Of a DNA stretch of 7,778 nucleotides, positions 1 to 7,085 are shown in pieces. Source of the DNA: CAYJBH01 sp964370765 (GTDB lineage: Bacteria; Bacillota; Clostridia; Oscillospirales; Ruminococcaceae); assembly GCA_964370765.1 (NCBI GenBank), contig CAYJKW010000087.1:1-7778 (forward strand), written 5' to 3'. The position numbers and the translations under genes are program-made. Under the pieces are notes generated by a model, which had not been told where the DNA came from, ran no database searches, and was given only the letters and a program-made list of their open reading frames with translations. The stretch's first letter is position 1, and every line of letters begins with the position of its first letter.

Positions 1-2310
1 ATACCGCCTTCCTTTACACACTTCACAGGGCACATAAATATCCGGCAAAAAGTGCATCTCAATCCTTATTATGCCGTCACCTTCACATGATTCACATCTA
101 CCGCCACGTACATTAAAAGAAAATCTACCGGTGGCATAACCCCTCATCTTTGCTTCGGGAGTGGAGGCGAAGATATCACGAATATCGGTAAAAACGCCGG
201 TATATGTTGCAGGATTAGATCGGGGTGTTCTGCCAATTGGCGATTGATCGATGCCAATAACCTTATCCAGATGCTCCTGACCTTGCAGATCCCTATGTTC
301 ACCGGGATGCATTCTTGCGCCATTAAGTTCGGCGGCAAGCCTTTTATATAATATCTCATTGATTAGGGAGGACTTACCACTACCACTTACACCGGTAATA
401 CAGCTTAGAACACCAAGTGGCAATGTTACATCTACATCCTTTAAGTTGTTTTGGGTTGCACCTAATATTTTTAAGGAGTTGCCGTTGCCTGTTCGTCTCT
501 CCTTAGGGACAGGAATTGCCTTTTTGCCACAAAGATATTGTCCGGTAATAGATTTTTTAACCTTAATGATATCCTTTACGCTACCCTTTGCAACAATCTC
601 ACCACCATGGCGTCCGGCACCGGGCCCAATATCAACAACATAGTCTGCCGCTCGTATTGTATCTTCATCATGTTCAACAACTATAAGGGTATTACCAAGA
701 TCTCTCAATCGTTTTAGTGTTGCAATTAATTTCTCATTGTCTCTTTGGTGTAGGCCGATACTTGGTTCATCCAGAATATATAAAACTCCCATTAAAGATG
801 AACCTATCTGAGTTGCTAATCTTATTCGCTGGCTTTCACCGCCGGACAGAGTTGCAGCACTACGTGATAGTGTGAGATATTGCAACCCTACACTGCGCAA
901 AAATGATAGTCTTTCTAAAATTTCTTTAAGAATCCTTTCACCTATCATCATGTCACGACCGCTAAGCTGTAATTCATCTATAAAATCAGCCGCTTCGGAA
1001 ACAGACATTGAAGTAAAGCGACTTATATTGATTCCTCCAACCGTTACAGCAAGGCTGATGGGTTTAAGGCGTTCACCTTTACAGTCGGGACATGGTATAT
1101 CGGTCATGATAGATGCTATCTCATCACGCATCCACTCGCTTCCGGTCTCTTTAAATCTACGTTCAAGGTTATTTATTATTCCTTCAAAACTGCTGCGGTA
1201 CTCCCCTTTTGCATACTCGCTTTGTCTTGTTAGCGTTATGCGCTCGCCATCTGTACCATACAGTAGAATATCAATAATTTTTTTTGGTAGACTTTTTATA
1301 GGTGTATTTAATGAAAACTTATACCTTTTAGCAAGTGCCTTATAATACATCTCGGCAATTGTACCCTCACCATAGCCCCATCCGCTTGCCTTAATACCAC
1401 CTTCGGCAATGGATAGGTTTTTGTTTGGAAATATAAGCTGTGGATCAACCCTTAAAAAAGTACCAAGACCGGTGCATTTTTCGCAGGCACCGTACGGGTT
1501 GTTAAAGGAAAACATTCTAGGTGATAGTTCCTCAAGCCCGATACCATGTTCAGGGCAGGCATAGCTGCCGGAAAAATGCATCTCCTCACCGTCGATTACA
1601 TCCACTATTACATTAGATCCTGTAAGATTAAGTGCAGTTTCGATCGAATCAGCAAGTCGTGCACGTACATCATCATTAATAACAAGCCGGTCCACCACTA
1701 TCTCGATCGAGTGTTTAAAGTTTTTATCAAGCTCAATGCTTTCTGATAGGTCATAAATAATGCCATCTACCCTTGCACGTACATAGCCGGAGCGCTGCGC
1801 TGCTTCTAGCTCCTTATGATAGCTACCCTTGCGCCCCCTTACAATAGGTGCAAGAATCTGAAATTTTGTACCTTGCGACAACTTAAGCACAAGGTCCACC
1901 ATCTGATCAACCGTTTGTTGTGCAATTACTCTGCCACACACAGGGCAATGTGGGTGACCGATACGAGCAAATAATAACCTTAGATAGTCATATATCTCGG
2001 TTACGGTTCCCACGGTAGAACGGGGGTTTCTTGACGTTGTTTTTTGATCTATAGATATTGCAGGAGAAAGCCCCTCAATACTATCAACATCCGGCTTTTC
2101 CATCTGGCCTAAAAACTGCCTTGCATAGGAGGAAAGACTTTCAACATAGCGTCGTTGACCATCTGCATAGATCGTATCAAAAGCAAGAGATGATTTTCCG
2201 CTACCGGAAAGACCTGTCATCACAATTAAACTGTCTCTCGGTAATGTTATATCGATATTTTTTAAATTGTGCTCCCTTGCGCCCTTAATTATAATGCTAT
2301 CATTTTTCAA
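1..2310 (-). CDS. uvrA: UvrA, excinuclease ABC subunit A (3' end outside window)
   Basis: ATP-binding damage sensor of nucleotide excision repair; in the family, a UvrA dimer scans DNA and loads UvrB at lesions. The hand translation is open for 770 codons to the window edge; full-length UvrA is about 940 residues, so roughly the last 170 are missing. Visible are the first Walker A (GLSGSGKSS, residues 33-41), an ABC signature (LSGGESQR, 488-495), Walker B (ILDEPSIGL, 512-520) and a second Walker A (GVSGSGKSS, about 640-648). Zinc modules are C122/C125 with C407/C410, C252/H255 with C276/C279, and C739/C742 with C762/C765. The second signature and second Walker B lie outside. The start is TTG at 2310-2308: the reading frame has a stop at 2328-2326, no other start codon lies between, and AAAAGG sits 8 bases upstream. 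The ATG at 2303 is out of frame and hits TAA at once. The gene overlaps the uvrB end by 11 bases. Identity is certain; the start is very likely. Confidence 0.98.
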   Translation of the reverse strand, partial: MKNDSIIIKGAREHNLKNIDITLPRDSLIVMTGLSGSGKSSLAFDTIYADGQRRYVESLSSYARQFLGQMEKPDVDSIEGLSPAISIDQKTTSRNPRSTVGTVTEIYDYLRLLFARIGHPHCPVCGRVIAQQTVDQMVDLVLKLSQGTKFQILAPIVRGRKGSYHKELEAAQRSGYVRARVDGIIYDLSESIELDKNFKHSIEIVVDRLVINDDVRARLADSIETALNLTGSNVIVDVIDGEEMHFSGSYACPEHGIGLEELSPRMFSFNNPYGACEKCTGLGTFLRVDPQLIFPNKNLSIAEGGIKASGWGYGEGTIAEMYYKALAKRYKFSLNTPIKSLPKKIIDILLYGTDGERITLTRQSEYAKGEYRSSFEGIINNLERRFKETGSEWMRDEIASIMTDIPCPDCKGERLKPISLAVTVGGINISRFTSMSVSEAADFIDELQLSGRDMMIGERILKEILERLSFLRSVGLQYLTLSRSAATLSGGESQRIRLATQIGSSLMGVLYILDEPSIGLHQRDNEKLIATLKRLRDLGNTLIVVEHDEDTIRAADYVVDIGPGAGRHGGEIVAKGSVKDIIKVKKSITGQYLCGKKAIPVPKERRTGNGNSLKILGATQNNLKDVDVTLPLGVLSCITGVSGSGKSSLINEILYKRLAAELNGARMHPGEHRDLQGQEHLDKVIGIDQSPIGRTPRSNPATYTGVFTDIRDIFASTPEAKMRGYATGRFSFNVRGGRCESCEGDGIIRIEMHFLPDIYVPCEVCKGRRY

Positions 2311-4282
2311 GATTTTTACCTTTTCTTAATGCTTCTATTCTATCACGTAGGTATGCAGCATGCTCAAATTCAAGCATCCTTGCTGCCTCCTTCATCTCTC
2401 TGGTAAGCTTTTCTATAGCTCTTTCTCTTTCGGCGCGCGACATTCTTTCTATGCCGTCGTCCACACCTACCTCACTGGAGATGTTAATAGTATTTGCCGA
2501 AAGCTCTTTAATTATAGTTTTAGGTGTAATGCCATGCTTTTTATTGTACTCTTCCTGTATAGCTCTACGCCTTTCGGTCTCGGTAATGGCACGCTCCATA
2601 GACCCTGTAAGCTGATCGGCGTACATAATTACCCTACCCTCTGAATTACGTGCGGCACGGCCTATAGTCTGTATCAAAGATGATTCGCTACGCAGAAAAC
2701 CTTCTTTATCGGCATCTAATATTGCAATAAGGGATACTTCCGGTAAATCTAACCCTTCTCTTAAAAGGTTGATTCCAACCAACACATCAATTACTCCACT
2801 GCGTAGGTCACGAATAAGATTTATTCGCTCAAATGTATCTATCTCGTGGTGCAGATATTTTGTTTTTATGTCGTGACCTATTAAAAAGTCAGTCAGATCC
2901 TCTGCCATCTTTTTTGTTAGCGTGGTAACAAGTATACGTTGCCCACTGTCCTTTGTAGTATTGATTTCTGATAAAAGATCATCTATCTGCCCATCAGTAG
3001 GTCTAACAGATATTTGGGGGTCCACAAGGCCGGTTGGACGTATAATCTGCTCTGCAATCTGTAGCGAATTCTCTCTCTCGTATGCAGCCGGTGTAGCACT
3101 AACAAAAATAGTCTGTCCAAATCGTTCCTGAACCTCATCAAATGTAAGGGGGCGGTTATCAATGGCAGATGGAAGTCTAAATCCATAATCGATTAAGTTT
3201 TTTTTGCGCGCATAGTCACCACCGTGCATAGCATGAAGTTGCGGAAGCATAACATGTGACTCGTCAATGATTGTTACAAAGTCATCCGGGAAATAGTCAA
3301 GTAGGGTTGATGGCACGCTGCCTGCCGGCCTGCCTGCAAGAACACGGGAATAGTTTTCTATTCCCTTACAAACACCGATTTCGGTTAACATTTCTATGTC
3401 ATAGTTGGTACGCTGGGCTATTCTTTGTGCCTCGATTAGCTTTCCGGAATCTGTAAAGGCTTTTACCTGTGCGTCACACTCCTCTCGCAATTCACGTATT
3501 GCAAGAGCCATCTTTTCTCTTGGTACTATATAATGTGATGCCGGATAGATACATATATGGGAAAGTTCGCATCTACGCTCCCCGGTGAGTGGTGTTATCT
3601 CGCTAATGCGTTCAATCTCATCGCCAAAAAATTCTACCCTTATAGCAACATCGGCTGAATAGGCAGGGAAAATTTCTACAACATCGCCACGCACCCTAAA
3701 TTTATTACGGGTAAAGTTTAGGTCGTTACGCTCATACTGTAGATCCACTAGGCGCCTTGTAAGTGTGTCACGGCCTATTGTATTACCAGTTCTGATAGAG
3801 ATAACCATACTTCGGTAATCAATAGGATCACCAAGTGAGTAGATGCAGGAAACACTTGCAACAATAATAACATCCCGCCTCTCAGAAAGGGAGGCGGTTG
3901 CAGAGTGACGTAGCTTATCAATTTCATCATTAATAGAGCTATCTTTTTCAATATAGGTATCAGTAGACGGTATATATGCCTCAGGCTGATAGTAGTCATA
4001 ATACGAAACAAAATATTCAACAGCATTCTCAGGGAAAAATTCACGAAGTTCGGTGCATAGCTGTGCCGCTAATATTTTATTATGTGCAAGTACCAGGGTA
4101 GGACGATTTACCCTCGCAATAACATTTGCGACGGTAAATGTTTTTCCACTTCCGGTTACACCCAGCAAGGTTTGTTTACCATAGCCAAGATTTAAACCCT
4201 CTACAAGGGCGTCAATCGCCTGTGGTTGGTCACCTGTTGGACTATAGTCCGAAATTAGTTTAAATCGATCTTGAATACTCAT
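2300..4282 (-). CDS. uvrB: UvrB, excinuclease ABC subunit B
   Basis: Helicase-like core of nucleotide excision repair. UvrA loads it onto damage; it inserts a beta-hairpin between the strands and then recruits UvrC for dual incision. At 660 residues it is full length for the family. In order: Q-motif region (SPTGDQPQAI, 14-23), Walker A GVTGSGKT (41-48), the tyrosine-rich beta-hairpin (about 90-105), DEAD-like box DESH (340-343), SATP (395-398), helicase motifs V and VI (GINLLREGLDLPE, 503-515; QTIGRAARN, 538-546), and a C-terminal UVR motif (about 621-656) that in the family binds UvrA and UvrC. No expected residue appears missing. ATG at 4282 is the first possible start, since a stop in frame lies at 4291-4289, and it overlaps the radC stop as ATGA. 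No Shine-Dalgarno sequence is visible in the 20 bases upstream, so translation probably depends on ribosomes finishing radC. It ends TGA inside the start region of uvrA. Confidence 0.99.
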   Translation of the reverse strand: MSIQDRFKLISDYSPTGDQPQAIDALVEGLNLGYGKQTLLGVTGSGKTFTVANVIARVNRPTLVLAHNKILAAQLCTELREFFPENAVEYFVSYYDYYQPEAYIPSTDTYIEKDSSINDEIDKLRHSATASLSERRDVIIVASVSCIYSLGDPIDYRSMVISIRTGNTIGRDTLTRRLVDLQYERNDLNFTRNKFRVRGDVVEIFPAYSADVAIRVEFFGDEIERISEITPLTGERRCELSHICIYPASHYIVPREKMALAIRELREECDAQVKAFTDSGKLIEAQRIAQRTNYDIEMLTEIGVCKGIENYSRVLAGRPAGSVPSTLLDYFPDDFVTIIDESHVMLPQLHAMHGGDYARKKNLIDYGFRLPSAIDNRPLTFDEVQERFGQTIFVSATPAAYERENSLQIAEQIIRPTGLVDPQISVRPTDGQIDDLLSEINTTKDSGQRILVTTLTKKMAEDLTDFLIGHDIKTKYLHHEIDTFERINLIRDLRSGVIDVLVGINLLREGLDLPEVSLIAILDADKEGFLRSESSLIQTIGRAARNSEGRVIMYADQLTGSMERAITETERRRAIQEEYNKKHGITPKTIIKELSANTINISSEVGVDDGIERMSRAERERAIEKLTREMKEAARMLEFEHAAYLRDRIEALRKGKNLEK

Positions 4283-4992
4283 AGTAGGTTATGGTTGTTA
4301 TCCGGAAATTTTTCAAATAAGCCTGATTCACGCAGTGAGCGATATTCCATACCGCAAACTATTATATGGTCATCAAGCAGGATATCTGCATGGTGTAATG
4401 CTTTATATAAATTTTTTGTTAAAAATATATCGTTAGACGATGGTAAAGCAATTCCGCTGGGATGATTATGTGCTACAATTACCGATGTTGCGTCAGAGTT
4501 AATTGCTTCGGTGAGTACTAACCGTGTTACTACCGGTACAGCGTTTACAGTCCCCTCCATAAGCTTAACACATTTTAAAACCTTGCCGGTACTGCTTTTG
4601 CACATTAGATAAAACTCTTCATGTATAGCGTGTATAAACTTTGAAACAAAATATTCGCCCACATCCTCAACACTGTTCATCTTGGTGCCTTCTATTGCTT
4701 TTTGTGACATATAGTAGCTTGTAACAGCCGGAACAAGTTTTATGAGTGTGGCAGAAACATCGCCTATACCATTAAATCGTACAAGGTCTTCGTACGGTGC
4801 ATCAAACACAAGCGGTAAACTACCATAGTGGTTTATTAATTTATGTGCAAGCTCGTTTGTGTCTCCTTGTGGAAGAGCATAAAAAAGTAGCAGTTCTAAG
4901 ACTTTGTGTGGTGGTTGATGGTCAAGACCACCGGCTATAAAACTATCGCGTAGCCGTTTTCTGTGTCCCTTATGTAAATTTGCATCCTTCAT
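4279..4992 (-). CDS. radC: RadC family JAMM/MPN-domain protein
   Basis: RadC (UPF0758) protein of 237 residues, near the usual length. The name comes from an old E. coli radiation-sensitivity assignment that was later withdrawn, so a repair role is not established for the family. The N-terminal half is helical with a helix-hairpin-helix-like segment (FNGIGDVSATLI, 73-84), a type of motif often involved in DNA binding. The C-terminal half is the JAB/JAMM domain with the metal signature H175-N-H177-P-S-G and D188, that is HxHx(10)D; E125 or E126 is the likely upstream acidic partner. The set is complete, so the metal site should be intact. ATG at 4992 has GGAG six bases upstream. The gene begins 23 bases inside the preceding small gene and its TGA overlaps the uvrB ATG, placing it firmly in a repair operon. 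Family assignment is sure; biochemical function is unknown. Confidence 0.96.
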   Translation of the reverse strand: MKDANLHKGHRKRLRDSFIAGGLDHQPPHKVLELLLFYALPQGDTNELAHKLINHYGSLPLVFDAPYEDLVRFNGIGDVSATLIKLVPAVTSYYMSQKAIEGTKMNSVEDVGEYFVSKFIHAIHEEFYLMCKSSTGKVLKCVKLMEGTVNAVPVVTRLVLTEAINSDATSVIVAHNHPSGIALPSSNDIFLTKNLYKALHHADILLDDHIIVCGMEYRSLRESGLFEKFPDNNHNLL

Positions 4993-5260
4993 ACACCTCT
5001 CCGTAATTTTTCAGGGGATCATATTCGCAGATGAAATCTTCAACTATATCTTTTAGATGACATGGATGTGCGGCACCTATTACTATTTTTTCAAACACAA
5101 ATAGCGAAAAATTTCTATTTACAGTAAACTCGACAATGTCGACACTGTTCTGTAAAATGCTTGATCGTAAGGAATAGCCGTTAATGCCACTAAATAGCTC
5201 ATAGGAAACGCCTTTGTTTTGTGTACATAATATACAATCGTGTATTATCTGACTTACCAC
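4970..5260 (-). CDS. Small protein of unknown function, possibly DUF6514-like
   Basis: A 96-residue protein that begins the radC-uvrB-uvrA unit. The start is GTG at 5260: a TAG stop sits directly upstream in frame, and a perfect AGGAGG (5275-5270) lies nine bases before it, so the gene is well supported as translated. Its TAA end lies 23 bases inside radC. I see no signal peptide or membrane segment. The layout is a short beta-rich middle and a C-terminal stretch HLKDIVEDFICE (68-79), which resembles from memory the end of DUF6514, a family of about 100-residue clostridial proteins of unknown role; this match is tentative. Cysteines at 9 and 12 (CILC) and the HPCH at 65-68 could bind a metal, but that is only a guess. 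Position suggests a link to radC or repair; the sequence shows no catalytic motif. Confidence 0.8.
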   Translation of the reverse strand: MVSQIIHDCILCTQNKGVSYELFSGINGYSLRSSILQNSVDIVEFTVNRNFSLFVFEKIVIGAAHPCHLKDIVEDFICEYDPLKNYGEVYEGCKFT

Positions 5261-5261
5261 C

Positions 5262-5313
5262 TAATTGAACCTCCTGTTTTACGAAAAATACAATTCTAAA
5301 CATGGTTCAATTA
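5262..5313 (-). repeat. Perfect 10-base inverted repeat overlapping a ribosome binding site
   Basis: TAATTGAACC at 5262-5271 and its exact reverse complement GGTTCAATTA at 5304-5313, with 32 bases between. Read along the minus-strand transcript, the second arm includes the last two G of the AGGAGG that serves the small gene at 5260 and stops one base before its GTG. If transcribed, the arms could pair and hide the ribosome binding site. Alternatively the arms, whose centres are 42 bases apart (about four helical turns), could be two operator half-sites. The far arm also overlaps the candidate -10 box. The repeat is seen directly; either function is inference. Confidence 0.6.
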
Positions 5314-5338
5314 TAACTAATATATAATGTAAAATAAA
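5310..5338 (-). promoter_or_regulatory. Candidate sigma-A promoter for the orf96-radC-uvrBA unit
   Basis: On the minus strand a perfect TATAAT lies at 5315-5310. Seventeen bases upstream is TTTATT (5338-5333), a weak -35. Transcription would begin near 5303, about 40 bases before the GTG start. The surroundings are AT-rich, so a TATAAT could occur by chance. A weaker alternative is TATATT at 5324-5319 with TTAATT (5347-5342) as -35. Position in the only gene-free gap between two overlapping gene chains supports a promoter here, though not the exact bases. Confidence 0.35.
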
Positions 5339-5363
5339 GAAAATTAATTCGACTAATTTTTAC
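5336..5363 (-). terminator. Weak AT-only hairpin at the end of the TIM-barrel gene
   Basis: On the minus strand, AAAATTA and TAATTTT flank the TAG stop of the TIM-barrel gene, giving a seven-pair all A-U stem with a loop of about seven bases, followed by CTTTATTTT. An outer pairing TGTAAAA/TTTTACA (5364-5358 with 5334-5328) is also possible. There is no G-C pair in the stem, so termination would be poor, and read-through from secDF into the repair genes is plausible. In this AT-rich gap such pairing can easily be chance. Confidence 0.15.
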
Positions 5364-6153
5364 AACTTTGTAAATCAGCTATAAATTCTTTTAGTTTGGT
5401 ATAGGATTGCATAAGTTCCTCCACCTTGGTAAAGCCACATCTGTAAAGTTCTACAACAATATATCCGCTATAGCTAGCTCTGTGTAAAAGCTTTATTATA
5501 TTAGCAATTTGTGTATCAGATGGCAATGGAAGTGCACAATCACTTTGCTCTGTTTTAGCACTTAGATGGACATGTTTTAGGCAACTTCCGGTTATAGTGA
5601 GCATCTGCACCGGATCCTCGTCACATCTTCGCGCCTGCTTTATATCAATTGTAAAGGCTATATCGTTTTTAAAGCGATCCTTTAATAGAGATATATGATT
5701 TGAGGTAGAGATTCTGTTTCTTGACACATTTTCTTGGCAGAGTGTTACCCCATATTCCTGTGCCACGTCGTACAACCTTTTTAGAATATCAAAGCCATCA
5801 TTTAGCGCTAGTTTACTATTTTTATGCTCACCGTGAAAAGTAACTACATCTACGTTGAGATAGCGTGCGGCCTCAAAAACCTTGCGATATATCTGTATCC
5901 CATCCTCTACCCTACCGGGATAATCAGTAAAGAAATAAAACCATTCATATGCACTGTGAAAACTGTGTAATGCACATATATTACAGCCGGCACTATCAGT
6001 TAACTCCTTAATTTGCATTAATGAGTCTTGCGCTAACTCGCTGTCTGTATTGAAAAAGATCTCCACATCCTTTATTCCGACACTAAGCAACTTTTTTAAG
6101 GAGTCCATCATTGTGTCCGGATAAAAACAGGCGGTGGAAACAGCTACTTTCAT
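5353..6153 (-). CDS. Sugar phosphate isomerase/epimerase-like TIM-barrel protein
   Basis: A 266-residue member of the xylose isomerase-like/AP endonuclease 2 TIM-barrel superfamily (COG1082 type), whose members are metal-dependent isomerases, epimerases, dehydratases or, in Nfo, AP endonucleases. The strand-end residues follow the family pattern: E31 in VEIFF, H63 and H66 (ALHSFH), H107 in TFHGEH, E141 in CQENVS, D170 in FTIDIKQA, H194/H196 in KHVHLS, and E235 in VVELYR. E141, D170, one of the histidines and E235 are the probable metal ligands. It is cytoplasmic, with no signal peptide. ATG at 6153 overlaps the secF TGA as ATGA, and AAGGA lies six bases upstream. It ends TAG before the 92-base gap. 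It is shorter and less histidine-rich than typical endonuclease IV, so a sugar isomerase/epimerase-like reaction is favoured, but the substrate cannot be told. Co-transcription with secDF gives no clear hint of function. Confidence 0.88.
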   Translation of the reverse strand: MKVAVSTACFYPDTMMDSLKKLLSVGIKDVEIFFNTDSELAQDSLMQIKELTDSAGCNICALHSFHSAYEWFYFFTDYPGRVEDGIQIYRKVFEAARYLNVDVVTFHGEHKNSKLALNDGFDILKRLYDVAQEYGVTLCQENVSRNRISTSNHISLLKDRFKNDIAFTIDIKQARRCDEDPVQMLTITGSCLKHVHLSAKTEQSDCALPLPSDTQIANIIKLLHRASYSGYIVVELYRCGFTKVEELMQSYTKLKEFIADLQSCKN

Positions 6154-7085
6154 GCTTTTTCCTTTTTATTCTTTTTATTGTTTTCCCATTCAACCCACAG
6201 TGGACCGGCAATACAAATTGTACTGTAAACACCGGAAAGCATACCAATAATAAGTGGGAAAGAGAATGTAAATATACTTGAAAGATCAAATATTAATGCG
6301 AAAATTGATATACTTGAAAGCGCGATAATTGTTGATACTGTAGTGTTTAGGCTACGCACAAGTGATTGGTTGATACTTAGATTAACAAGTGGTTCAAATG
6401 CCATCTTGTTTTTATATATTCCCTCGTTCTCACGGATACGGTCATAAACAACAACTGTATCATTTATCGAGTAACCAAGTATTGTTAGCATTACAGCGAT
6501 AAAGTTTCCGCCAAGTGGTATGTCCATTACTACAAAAACACCAAAAACAATTATTAGATCATGCACAAGTGCAATAATTGCCATGATGCCGGCAGGAATA
6601 CCACCGATATTCCTAAAACGTATTGCGATATAGATTAGTATAAGCACAAACGCTGCGGCTACCGCTACCAAACACTTTGCAAAAAATTCATTACCGAGTG
6701 TTGGGTTAACGTTTGAAACCTCTAGCTGGGTAATAGCATTATCAGGGTATGTCTGGGTAAGTTGCGTGTTAAGCTCGGTCAATACCTCAGGAGATATGGT
6801 TGCACTTCCCGGAAGTGACACTATAGCAGTATTACTGTTAAGTGATTCGTTCACACCGGTCTGTAGTGTAAGATTGTCACCAAGCTTAGATTCTACGTCA
6901 CTCTGGAATGCAGCTATATCAAGATCACCTGTATAGCTATAGCTTACCATGGCACCGCCCTGAAACTGAATGTCCATCTTAACACCAAAAATAGTGGAGT
7001 ATGCAATGATGATAACAATCAGTATTGCGGATATAACAAAGAAATTACGCCTTTTTGCAATTAAATTTAGTTCTTGTATTTTCAT
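6150..7085 (-). CDS. secF: SecF, protein translocase subunit
   Basis: Inner-membrane RND-type subunit that with SecD uses the proton gradient to help pull proteins through SecYEG and release them outside. It has 311 residues, the usual size for a stand-alone SecF. TM1 is at about 15-34, followed by the family's FQGG (41-44) and an external domain to about 135. Five further membrane segments follow at about 137-156, 163-187, 191-211, 248-268 and 270-295. The conserved GYSINDTVVVYDRIREN (204-220) in TM4 is the SecF signature, including the ND pair linked to proton transfer. The C-terminus is lysine-rich and cytoplasmic. ATG at 7085 overlaps the secD TGA as ATGA, and GGAGG lies nine bases upstream inside the end of secD. 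Separate secD and secF are common in Clostridia, unlike the fused SecDF of Bacillus. Confidence 0.97.
   Translation of the reverse strand: MKIQELNLIAKRRNFFVISAILIVIIIAYSTIFGVKMDIQFQGGAMVSYSYTGDLDIAAFQSDVESKLGDNLTLQTGVNESLNSNTAIVSLPGSATISPEVLTELNTQLTQTYPDNAITQLEVSNVNPTLGNEFFAKCLVAVAAAFVLILIYIAIRFRNIGGIPAGIMAIIALVHDLIIVFGVFVVMDIPLGGNFIAVMLTILGYSINDTVVVYDRIRENEGIYKNKMAFEPLVNLSINQSLVRSLNTTVSTIIALSSISIFALIFDLSSIFTFSFPLIIGMLSGVYSTICIAGPLWVEWENNKKNKKEKA

Noticed and set aside
872..1345. 157-residue open frame on the plus strand
   Set aside because: It lies entirely antisense to uvrA, whose translation across it is motif-rich and continuous. The protein shows no recognisable domain and the frame is a shadow of the uvrA codons. 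The other short plus-strand frames (359-643, 1546-1746, 2058-2288, 2360-2644 and similar) fail for the same reason.
2301..2303. ATG as the uvrA start through an ATGA overlap with uvrB
   Set aside because: Reading from this ATG gives a TAA at codon five. The UvrA frame is the one that starts with TTG at 2310.
5296..5308. Possible LexA (SOS) box TGAACCATGTTTA on the minus strand
   Set aside because: The half-sites are three bases apart instead of four and one arm is imperfect, so it does not meet the Firmicutes GAACnnnnGTTC pattern. It was kept only as a point to test.
6083..6289. 68-residue minus-strand frame across the secF/TIM-barrel junction
   Set aside because: It is out of frame with both genes, which are each complete with conserved motifs and their own ribosome binding sites. 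The frame 3775-4044 inside uvrB is rejected likewise.
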